Origin: Acidobacteria bacterium AH-259-L09
GTDB taxonomy: Bacteria; Acidobacteriota; UBA6911; RPQK01
Assembly: GCA_027717875.1 (NCBI GenBank)
Contig: JALLOL010000183.1
Coordinates: 1 to 5,116, forward strand
Reading direction: 5' to 3'
DNA: 5,116 nucleotides
Positions within the stretch are counted from its first letter, which is position 1. Each line of letters begins with the position of its first letter. A program made the translations under genes and the position numbers. The notes beneath the pieces are model-generated. The model ran no database searches. It was not told where the DNA came from and worked only from the letters and a program-made list of their open reading frames with translations. Positions 1 through 3,826 of the stretch are shown piece after piece.

Positions 1-17
1 AACGCAGCTCAATTGGT

Positions 18-42
18 TCAAGAGCTCAAAAGCTCAATAGCT
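18..42. repeat. 25-bp direct repeat, copy 1 (AGCTC-rich)
   Basis: These 25 bases recur without mismatch at 2791-2815. The unit itself is made of repeated AGCTCAA-like words. A 7-nt tandem (GGAACCT twice, 44-57) follows directly. The two copies bracket the OsmC-like gene and the cassette array. No transposase is present, so I treat it as a dispersed intergenic repeat rather than an insertion-sequence end. Confidence 0.75.
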
Positions 43-87
43 TGGAACCTGGAACCTTTTAAGGGGGCCCGGCACCACAACAGGAAT

Positions 88-95
88 GAGAGGAG
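88..95 (+). promoter_or_regulatory. Ribosome binding site of the OsmC-like gene
   Basis: GAGAGGAG lies 6 nt before the ATG at 102. It is a near-ideal Shine-Dalgarno sequence and supports that start over any upstream one. Confidence 0.8.
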
Positions 96-101
96 TCGTT
101 T

Positions 102-587
102 ATGGCAGATCTTGTTTACACGTCTAAGATACGTATTGAGCGTCAAAGTGGACCCATGCGCCTGGCCTACCTGCCGGCGGAGTCAGAGCCCGTGCCCTTC
201 GGCGTTCACGGTCCCATCGCCGAGCACTACGGCCTGAAGCCGGAGCAGTACGCCCCTCATGCAACCACTTTGGATTACGTCGTTGCGGCCGCCGGAGGCT
301 GACTCACGGGAACCTTAGGGGGCGCGCTGGAAGCGCGCAGCATAGATGCCGGCCAGGGACGGCTGAAGGCAGAAGTGACCGGTGAGATTGAAAAGGAGGA
401 CGGTGTACTGGTTATTCGGCGCATCCATGTCGTCTACCATCTCTCGGCTCCATCCGAGCAGCGGGAGACAATCGAACGAGTTCACCGCATCCACAAAGAG
501 CACTGCCCCGTCTACCGATCTCTGTACAAAGCGATCGATATCACAACGGAATACCAACTAACAACTAACCGGCGCTGGCCTGACTAG
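102..587 (+). CDS. OsmC-family peroxidase-like selenoprotein (in-frame UGA = Sec67)
   Basis: This gene encodes 161 residues if the TGA at 300-302 is read as selenocysteine. Both halves are in one frame and both are OsmC-like. The part before the TGA ends in AAAGG, and the part after begins LTGTLGGALEARSI, which is how OsmC-family proteins flank their catalytic Cys (GG-C-LTGT). A second Cys lies in EHCPVYRSL (residue 135), 68 residues on, close to the peroxidatic/resolving Cys spacing of Ohr/OsmC proteins. These are cytoplasmic thiol peroxidases acting on organic or hydrogen peroxides. The start is ATG 102, set by GAGAGGAG at 88-95 with a 6-nt spacer. A hairpin at 322-338 fits a bacterial SECIS element. 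SelB, SelA and tRNA-Sec genes are not in the window, so decoding is inferred. The alternative is a TGC/TGT to TGA nonsense mutation or sequencing error, less likely given the hairpin and the intact downstream frame. Confidence 0.82.
300..338 (+). promoter_or_regulatory. Candidate bacterial SECIS element (UGA plus hairpin)
   Basis: The UGA at 300-302 is followed after 19 nt by a perfect 6-bp GC stem. GCGCGC at 322-327 pairs with GCGCGC at 333-338 and closes the five-base loop UGGAA (328-332). The apical loop begins 25 nt after the UGA. Bacterial SECIS elements recognised by SelB have a short apical loop with a G in its first two positions, about 16-37 nt downstream of the UGA, and this hairpin meets that description. 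The stem also encodes family-conserved residues (ALEAR), so the coding sequence constrains it too. The fold was done by eye. Confidence 0.65.
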
Positions 588-627
588 CCGGGCTAGGCAA
601 GCTAGGGAGGCTAGAGAGGCTAGGGGG
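583..627. repeat. GCTAG-type 9-nt tandem repeat, five units
   Basis: Five 9-nt units follow one another: ACTAGCCGG (583-591), GCTAGGCAA (592-600), GCTAGGGAG (601-609), GCTAGAGAG (610-618) and GCTAGGGGG (619-627). The TAG inside the first unit is the stop codon of the OsmC-like gene (585-587). A shorter array of the same word lies at 2622-2647, again at a gene end. Confidence 0.8.
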
Positions 628-712
628 TTGCTGGTGCGAGACATTCTTGTAAAGGAAAACGAGATGGTTGGACCGATGTTTTCACGCGTACTATATTGAG
701 ACCCTCCGTAAT
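628..712. other. Intergenic stretch with nothing recognised
   Basis: I see no convincing ORF, RNA gene or terminator here. The segment lies between the GCTAG repeats and the probable first attC site. It may be the remnant of an earlier cassette, but nothing in it shows this. Confidence 0.5.
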
Positions 713-843
713 ACATAACGTCCGAGATGAATAATGCGCGAAAATATTTTTAATCGCAGCGAAAGCCCGCTATATCGAGGGACTCTATTTAGCACGCCGC
801 TACGGCTGCTTAATGGTGAGATCCCATTGAATACATGTTATGT
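713..843 (+). other. Probable attC site, long form (131 bp)
   Basis: ACATAAC at 713-719 is the exact reverse complement of GTTATGT at 837-843, the geometry of R'' and R' boxes around an attC site. Cleavage between G837 and T838 would start the next cassette. That boundary has independent support, because the R'' of the downstream attC (1446-1452) is also ACATAAC. The interior has only imperfect self-complementarity (GCAGC near 759 with GCTGC near 806, AATG with CATT near the ends). The length is in the range of long VCR-like sites. The right-hand core site is more secure than the whole element. Confidence 0.45.
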
Positions 844-879
844 GCGCTTCCGCGCCGACCCTGGAAAGGTTAGAATTGA

Positions 880-1182
880 ATGAGAAGAATGGGAGAAATG
901 AAAGAAGCAGTTGAGGTGAGGCCGCAGGAAGGCTATCGGATCTGGCTCCGCTATAGGGATGGTATGGAAGGGGAGGTCGACTTGAGCGACCTAGCCGGTC
1001 GGGGTGTGTTTAAGGTCTGGGCAGATCCGCGAGTGTTCAAGACAGTGTATATCGATGAGGGTGGCGCAATTGCATGGGAGGGAGGAGTCGACCTTTGTCC
1101 GGATGCTCTATATCTCCGTCTGACCGGCAAACGTCCCGAGGAGATTTACCCTCGATTGAAGACAGTTCGGGCGGATGCCTGA
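880..1182 (+). CDS. DUF2442 domain protein, first gene of cassette pair
   Basis: This 100-residue protein has the DUF2442 pattern: a short strand-rich start (YRIWLRYRDGMEGEVDLSDL), FKVWADPRVFKTVYID, then WEGGVDLCPDALYLRL, the family's most conserved stretch. No catalytic function is established for DUF2442. It is often paired with DUF4160 genes, and the pair is regarded as possibly toxin-antitoxin-like, which is inference here. ATG 880 has GGAAAGG at 863-869 ten bases upstream. ATGs at 889 and 898 are in frame and cannot be excluded. The stop overlaps the start of the DUF4160 gene by 8 bp, so the two are probably translationally coupled. The gene starts 42 bp after the cassette boundary, typical for a cassette gene. 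Confidence 0.85.
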   Translation: MRRMGEMKEAVEVRPQEGYRIWLRYRDGMEGEVDLSDLAGRGVFKVWADPRVFKTVYIDEGGAIAWEGGVDLCPDALYLRLTGKRPEEIYPRLKTVRADA

Positions 1183-1435
1183 GATTAGTCGGTTCTACGG
1201 GATCGTGATCAAGATGTTCTTCGATGACCACGAACCTCCTCATTTTCATGTAGAGTACGCCGAACACCAGGCGGTGGTGAGCATAGAAACCCTGGCCCTG
1301 ATCGGAGGAACGCTTCCGCCGAGGGCGCTGGGGTTGGTTGCGGAATGGACAGCTTTACATCAAGAAGAGCTGCGCGAGGCTTGGCAAAGAGCGAAGAATC
1401 TCGAACCGGTCGACAGAATCGATCCTCTCCCATAG
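1175..1435 (+). CDS. DUF4160 domain protein, second gene of cassette pair
   Basis: This 86-residue protein begins MPEISRFYGIVIKMFF and carries the DUF4160 signature HEPPHFHVEY, with several His close together, then a central helix ending LREAWQRAKNL. The length matches full DUF4160 proteins. Its biochemical role is unknown. ATG 1175 overlaps the DUF2442 stop (1180-1182). There is no strong Shine-Dalgarno sequence of its own, so coupled translation from the upstream gene is likely. The gene ends 10 bp before the attC at 1446, so it is the last gene of cassette 1. Confidence 0.87.
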   Translation: MPEISRFYGIVIKMFFDDHEPPHFHVEYAEHQAVVSIETLALIGGTLPPRALGLVAEWTALHQEELREAWQRAKNLEPVDRIDPLP

Positions 1436-1445
1436 CAAAAAGGGC

Positions 1446-1511
1446 ACATAACAAGCGCATCGAGAAGACGGCCGCCTTTGGCGTCCGAAGCTCATGCGCC
1501 AGCCGTTAGCT
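1446..1511 (+). other. attC recombination site of cassette 1
   Basis: R'' ACATAAC (1446-1452) and R' GTTAGCT (1505-1511) frame a foldable core. GCGCAT-c-GAG (1455-1464) pairs with CTC-ATGCGC (1491-1499), leaving one unpaired C (1461), like the extrahelical base that integrases use to choose the bottom strand. Inside, CGCC and GGCG close a TTT loop. Recombination would fall between G1505 and T1506. The 66-bp length is normal for attC. Confidence 0.85.
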
Positions 1512-1523
1512 GGCGAGAGTTTG

Positions 1524-1945
1524 ATGAATAACAAAGGAAAAAGCACGGCGGATGGCCAGCTTACAGGGTTGGCCGGTGAGTTCTTCGTTGCAGCAGAGCT
1601 TCTGAAGTGTGGGCTGCAGACTTCGATAACTTTCGGAAACGCTAAAGCTATTGACCTTTTCACGCTTAATCCTCGCACGGGTACTTGTTTCACTGTCCAG
1701 GTTAAGGCACTTCGCTCAAAGAACTACTTTCCCATCAAACCCGATCGGGTTGCGAGGGAACATATCTATGTCTTCGTCCTTCTCAACAAGCCAGGCGAGG
1801 CTGTTCAGACTTCATTGTGCCCGGGTCGGTTCTTGTCACAGAAGCTCACCGGTTTGGAAAGGACTTCCAGCATCCCACGTTTCCCGGCACACACCCAAAG
1901 GTTTTGAAAGATTTTCAAGACAACTGGCAGGTCTTTGACGGTTGA
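1524..1945 (+). pseudogene. PD-(D/E)XK endonuclease-like gene with one-base frameshift
   Basis: The product would be about 140 residues if the frame were intact. The first part reads LTGLAGEFFVAAELLKCG, then AIDLF (Asp44) and FTVQVKAL (Gln59-x-Lys61), the helix-D-QxK order of PD-(D/E)XK nucleases similar to the intron-endonuclease-like PDDEXK_5 group. After AVQ (codon 1806-1808) the frame diverges from the family, but the -1 frame continues as DFIVPGSVLV, then PTFPGTHPKVLKDF and DNWQVFDG, to TGA 1943-1945. One base is therefore missing near 1808. The start is ATG 1524. ATG 1494 in the same frame lies inside attC and is an artefact. The Shine-Dalgarno sequence is weak (GCGAGAG, 1513-1519). It is either a decayed gene or an assembly error. 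The substrate is unknown. Confidence 0.75.
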
Positions 1946-1967
1946 CGTGAAAGTCGCCAACATACGG

Positions 1968-2010
1968 CCGCCGCCAACGCGACGCGCCTGAGCTTGGTCG
2001 TTGCCGGCGG
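1968..2010. repeat. Inverted repeat between the two cassette-2 genes
   Basis: CCGCCGCCAACG (1968-1979) and CGTTGCCGGCGG (1999-2010) are complementary at 11 of 12 positions around a 19-nt interior. It lies between the nuclease-like stop (1945) and the LexA-like start (2033). It could be a transcript hairpin or a relic attC. It is shorter than a normal attC, and its outer bases fit the R''/R' consensus poorly. Confidence 0.5.
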
Positions 2011-2032
2011 AAGGCATGAAGTTCACTTGACG

Positions 2033-2269
2033 ATGAACAAGTTTACACCTCTTCAAGGACAATACCTTGCATTCATTTACGCGTACACGAAAATCCACGG
2101 GCGTGCACCATCTGAGGCTGACATGCAGGCATATTTTAAGGTAACACCACCTTCGGTACATCAAATGGTCCTGACACTTGAAAAGCGGGGCCTCATCTCG
2201 CGAATTCCTGGACGGCCGCGCTCGATACAGTTGTTAATCCCGCCGACCCAGCTTCCGGTATTAGAATAG
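2033..2269 (+). CDS. LexA-type winged-helix DNA-binding protein, standalone
   Basis: This 78-residue protein begins MNKFTPLQGQYLAFIYAYTK and continues RAPSEADMQAYF, TPPSVHQMVLTLEKRGLI and RIPGRPRSIQLLI. That is the helix-turn-helix and wing of the LexA N-terminal domain, with SVHQMVLTLEKRG as the recognition region. The C-terminal autoprotease domain of LexA is absent, so it cannot be a self-cleaving SOS repressor. It may bind DNA constitutively or act as a cassette-borne regulator, which is inference. I chose ATG 2033. TTG 1994 in the same frame would add 13 residues that do not look like the family. No good Shine-Dalgarno sequence precedes either. The stop is 17 bp before the attC at 2287. 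Confidence 0.8.
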   Translation: MNKFTPLQGQYLAFIYAYTKIHGRAPSEADMQAYFKVTPPSVHQMVLTLEKRGLISRIPGRPRSIQLLIPPTQLPVLE

Positions 2270-2286
2270 ATGCTTGCAGGGCCGCC

Positions 2287-2351
2287 AGCTAACAAGCGGG
2301 TGCAGCGGACCACGCTCCCGCGAGCGGCCGCTGAGCCGTCGGTCGTTAGGC
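2287..2351 (+). other. attC recombination site of cassette 2
   Basis: R'' AGCTAAC (2287-2293) and R' GTTAGGC (2345-2351, a full GTTRRRY match) frame a strong hairpin. CAGCGG (2303-2308) pairs with CCGCTG (2328-2333), and inside that CGCTC (2313-2317) pairs with GAGCG (2322-2326) across a 4-nt loop. The AACAAGCGG opening and CGTTAGGC ending are typical of chromosomal attC sites. Recombination would fall between G2345 and T2346. Confidence 0.9.
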
Positions 2352-2353
2352 CA

Positions 2354-2634
2354 ATGAAAAGGATAAGGATAGGGATAGGGATAGGAAAAAATGGCACCAA
2401 ACATGATTTAATAGACTGGTTTTATGATTCCCTCGAGGCTCAGGGTGGCGCGGGCAGTATACCGGTTTTGTGTAAGTACGTTTGGGAACATCACGAGCAA
2501 GAGCTCAGAGCATCAGGCGACCTGTTCTATACCTGGCAGTATGATATTCGTGGGGTGCACATCAGCTAAGAAAATCTGCAAAAATGAAACCGGCCGCGCA
2601 ATCCTCAAAAGGCATCTGGGAGCTAGCCGGTTAG
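2354..2634 (+). pseudogene. Short winged-helix (Mrr N-terminal-like) gene with one-base frameshift
   Basis: The product would be 93 residues if one base is restored near 2550. The first frame reads HDLIDWFYDSLEAQGG, then YVWEHHEQELRASGDLFY and TWQYDIR. It then runs into VHIS and a stop at 2567-2569. The neighbouring frame from 2551 continues WGAHQLRKSAK and SSKGIWELAG to TAG 2632-2634, which fits the expected DIRW-x-x-x-x-LRK and GIWEL ends. It resembles the N-terminal winged helix of Mrr-type restriction proteins and related small hypothetical proteins. That comparison is from memory. ATG 2354 lies 8 bp after the attC core, so it is the first gene of a third cassette. Residues 2-10 (KRIRIGIGIG) come from a hexamer repeat. 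The Shine-Dalgarno sequence is poor (AGG, 3 nt away). No closing attC is found downstream. Confidence 0.6.
2358..2385. repeat. Hexamer tandem repeat (AAGGAT/AGGGAT)
   Basis: AAGGAT twice, AGGGAT twice, then AGG follow directly on the start codon of the cassette-3 gene and would encode an alternating Ile/Arg then Ile/Gly stretch. Because the unit is 6 nt, copy-number changes keep the frame. Confidence 0.75.
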
Positions 2635-2647
2635 GCAGGCTAGGCGC
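2622..2647. repeat. GCTAG-type repeat, second array
   Basis: GCTAGCCGG (2622-2630), TTAGGCAG (2631-2638) and GCTAGGCGC (2639-2647) match the units at 583-600. The restored frame of the cassette-3 gene ends in the TAG at 2632-2634, inside this array, as the OsmC-like gene ends inside the first array. Confidence 0.65.
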
Positions 2648-2653
2648 CGAGAG

Positions 2654-2685
2654 CAATGGAGTAATAGAACAATGGAGCAATAGAA
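2654..2685. repeat. 16-nt tandem repeat, two units
   Basis: CAATGGAGTAATAGAA (2654-2669) is repeated as CAATGGAGCAATAGAA (2670-2685) with one base changed. Each unit is itself two diverged 8-mers. Confidence 0.8.
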
Positions 2686-2690
2686 CCGGC

Positions 2691-2730
2691 ACTGAGCGAC
2701 TGAGCACCTGACCCGCTGACAGCTGACGGG
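2691..2730. repeat. 8-nt CTGA-type tandem repeat
   Basis: ACTGAGCG, ACTGAGCA, CCTGACCC and GCTGACAG follow in register from 2691, then CTGACGGG with the register slipped by one base. CTGA is the constant part. Confidence 0.65.
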
Positions 2731-2746
2731 AGTCACGAGCCGAGAG

Positions 2747-2781
2747 TCAGAATTCAGAATCTAGAATCCAGAATTGAGAAG
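2747..2781. repeat. 7-nt CAGAAT-type tandem repeat, five units
   Basis: The units are TCAGAAT, TCAGAAT, CTAGAAT, CCAGAAT and TGAGAAG, adjoining and in register. Confidence 0.8.
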
Positions 2782-2790
2782 ACTCATAGC

Positions 2791-2815
2791 TCAAGAGCTC
2801 AAAAGCTCAATAGCT
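2791..2815. repeat. 25-bp direct repeat, copy 2 (AGCTC-rich)
   Basis: This is an exact copy of 18-42. Further AGCTC words stand beside it (2787-2792 and 2847-2851). It adjoins the palindrome at 2815-2845. Confidence 0.75.
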
Positions 2816-2845
2816 GTAGTGTCCGCTCTCAGAGCGGACGCTACA
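2815..2845. terminator. 15-bp-stem palindrome, possible terminator of the minus-strand gene
   Basis: TGTAGTGTCCGCTCT (2815-2829) pairs with AGAGCGGACGCTACA (2831-2845) around C2830, with a single T-G wobble at 2820/2840. It begins 11 bp past the stop of the minus-strand gene (2857-2859), so it could end that transcript. There is no uridine run, so factor-independent termination is uncertain. The symmetry and placement among repeats also fit a dispersed REP-like palindrome. Confidence 0.55.
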
Positions 2846-2856
2846 TAGCTCAACCG

Positions 2857-3708
2857 CTATTTCCGCCGGAAAACGACATTGAGAGTCAGCTGGGTGTTGG
2901 CAATTTCACCCTTTGAAATGGCGGGCAAAAACGTCCAGGAGTTTTGCACCGTGTCTACTGCAAGCTCATCCAGCTTGGGGTTGATCCCCCGCATTACCCG
3001 GACCCTGTGGACACCGCCCGAGCGGCTCACGCTGGCACTTAACCGGACGATCACCGGGTCAGGCAAATCAGCAAAGGAGGAAGGAAGAAGGGGCTGTGGG
3101 GCAGACAAAAGCACAGGTGCCAGCAGTTCAAGATCAGAATCTGGAAAGTATTTTTCTAACTCCTCCGCCTCTTCTGTACCGGCACTGTAGAGTAGTCCAT
3201 GTCCTTGATGAAAACCCGCCCCCAGCACCATCTGTTTTCCGCTCTTGATGGAAAGATCAAGCTCACCAATCCTAGCCGCCACTAACTCAAAATCCTCCTC
3301 GGATACGGGTTCGAATTCAATGATGCGCGAACTAACTTTAAAGAAAGCTTTTTGTAGCGGCGATTGAAAATCATAATGACCGAGAATGCTATAGCCCTCA
3401 TACTGGCCGGGCCTGATAAGATCAGTCACCTTGAACAGCTTAGCCGGATCGGAGGGATTTTCGATCTCAATGACGTGGCCGCGATAGGGGCGATCTGCGG
3501 AGTCCAGAAAGAGGAGCATGGGAGCTTGAATGATCTCAAAAGTGTCCCCAAGATTGATGTAGTTTAAGATGGCCTTCCGTCTATCGATCAGCTCGATCGT
3601 GACAATCCGGTGATCAGAAAGGAAAAAATAATGACGGGTTCCTGAAGGTGCCTGCCCCGTGGCCACCGATAATGAAAGCAAAGTCAACACCAAGACGAAA
3701 ATCTTCAT
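2857..3708 (-). CDS. Secreted protein with C-terminal TonB-like domain
   Basis: This 283-residue protein starts MKIFVLVLTLLSLSVATGQA, a clear Sec signal peptide cleaved near residue 20, so it acts in the periplasm or envelope. The ATG at 3706-3708 is preceded by ACGAGG (3715-3720) with a 6-nt spacer. The ATG at 3799-3801 in the same frame would place 31 charged residues before the signal peptide and is rejected. The middle (residues about 25-215) is not recognised. The last 67 residues have the TonB C-terminal pattern: a V-x-L-x-x-x-V strand with SGG turn, VRVMRGINPKLDELA, then WTFLPAISKG and a final strand. No transmembrane anchor or proline-rich spacer is present, so it is not a classical energy transducer. 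Many Acidobacteriota proteins carry this domain. It is divergent from the gene at 3827, 118 bp apart. Confidence 0.8.
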   Translation of the reverse strand: MKIFVLVLTLLSLSVATGQAPSGTRHYFFLSDHRIVTIELIDRRKAILNYINLGDTFEIIQAPMLLFLDSADRPYRGHVIEIENPSDPAKLFKVTDLIRPGQYEGYSILGHYDFQSPLQKAFFKVSSRIIEFEPVSEEDFELVAARIGELDLSIKSGKQMVLGAGFHQGHGLLYSAGTEEAEELEKYFPDSDLELLAPVLLSAPQPLLPSSFADLPDPVIVRLSASVSRSGGVHRVRVMRGINPKLDELAVDTVQNSWTFLPAISKGEIANTQLTLNVVFRRK

Positions 3709-3826
3709 CCGCAACCTCGTTCTTTCATTGCCCTCTAATCTATTGAAGAGTCTTGATTTTACTGGAAGTTCCAAATGAACTAAAACATCCGGAAACTTCA
3801 TCTTCTCAGAATGTAAAGGAGTAAGA
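3709..3826. other. Divergent intergenic region
   Basis: These 118 bp must hold the promoters for both divergent genes unless they lie inside coding sequence. I see no convincing -35/-10 pair or operator on either strand. Only the two ribosome binding sites (3715-3720 on - and 3815-3821 on +) are clear. Confidence 0.5.
3815..3821 (+). promoter_or_regulatory. Ribosome binding site that favours a TTG start
   Basis: AAAGGAG lies 5 nt before TTG 3827 and 17 nt before the in-frame GTG 3839. The spacing favours TTG as the start codon of the VWFA-related gene. Confidence 0.65.

Larger units (their letters stand above)
838..1505 (+). mobile_element. Integron gene cassette 1 (DUF2442/DUF4160)
   Basis: The cassette begins TTATGT after the core-site G837 and ends at G1505 in the attC at 1446-1511. 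The R'' box of that attC (ACATAAC) is the exact complement of the cassette's own beginning (GTTATGT), as expected for a cassette that once closed into a circle with this attC. Two overlapping genes on the + strand fill it, with a 42-nt leader and almost no other non-coding DNA. No integrase gene is seen, so this is either an inner part of an array or an integrase-less attC cluster. Confidence 0.72.
1506..2345 (+). mobile_element. Integron gene cassette 2 (nuclease-like and LexA-like genes)
   Basis: The cassette starts TTAGCT after core G1505 and ends at G2345. The R'' of its attC (AGCTAAC, 2287-2293) is the exact reverse complement of its start (GTTAGCT, 1505-1511). It is 840 bp long and carries a frameshifted PD-(D/E)XK-like gene and a LexA-type winged-helix gene, both on the + strand. 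Two genes plus an internal inverted repeat (1968-2010) could mean that two cassettes fused after an attC between them was lost. Confidence 0.75.

Noticed and set aside
13..237. ORF overlapping the start of the OsmC-like gene in another frame
   Set aside because: It starts inside the AGCTC repeat, has no family resemblance, and overlaps a gene with a strong ribosome binding site.
300..302. TGA as a simple nonsense mutation splitting an OsmC pseudogene
   Set aside because: It falls exactly on the catalytic Cys, the frame stays intact and family-like to 587, and a SECIS-like hairpin follows. It remains the main alternative.
1494..1523. Upstream ATG start for the nuclease-like gene
   Set aside because: This ATG is part of the attC stem (ATGCGC), and the ten extra residues do not resemble the family.
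1955..2010. A third intact attC between the cassette-2 genes
   Set aside because: It is too short, R''/R' consensus positions are wrong, and the R'' at 2287 already matches the start at 1505.
2630..2636. GTTAGGC as a closing attC core for cassette 3
   Set aside because: No GCCTAAC R'' box lies between 2352 and 2630. The word is explained by the GCTAG-type repeat.
2424..2711. 95-codon ORF on the + strand over the end of cassette 3 and the repeats
   Set aside because: It is a shadow frame of the winged-helix gene and runs into tandem repeats, with composition that looks non-coding.
2622..2815. CRISPR array
   Set aside because: Units are 7-16 nt and directly adjoining, with no 25-40-nt repeats or unique spacers and no cas gene.
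3364..3567. Plus-strand ORF opposite the TonB_C-type gene
   Set aside because: It is antisense to a well-supported secreted protein, with no ribosome binding site or family signal.
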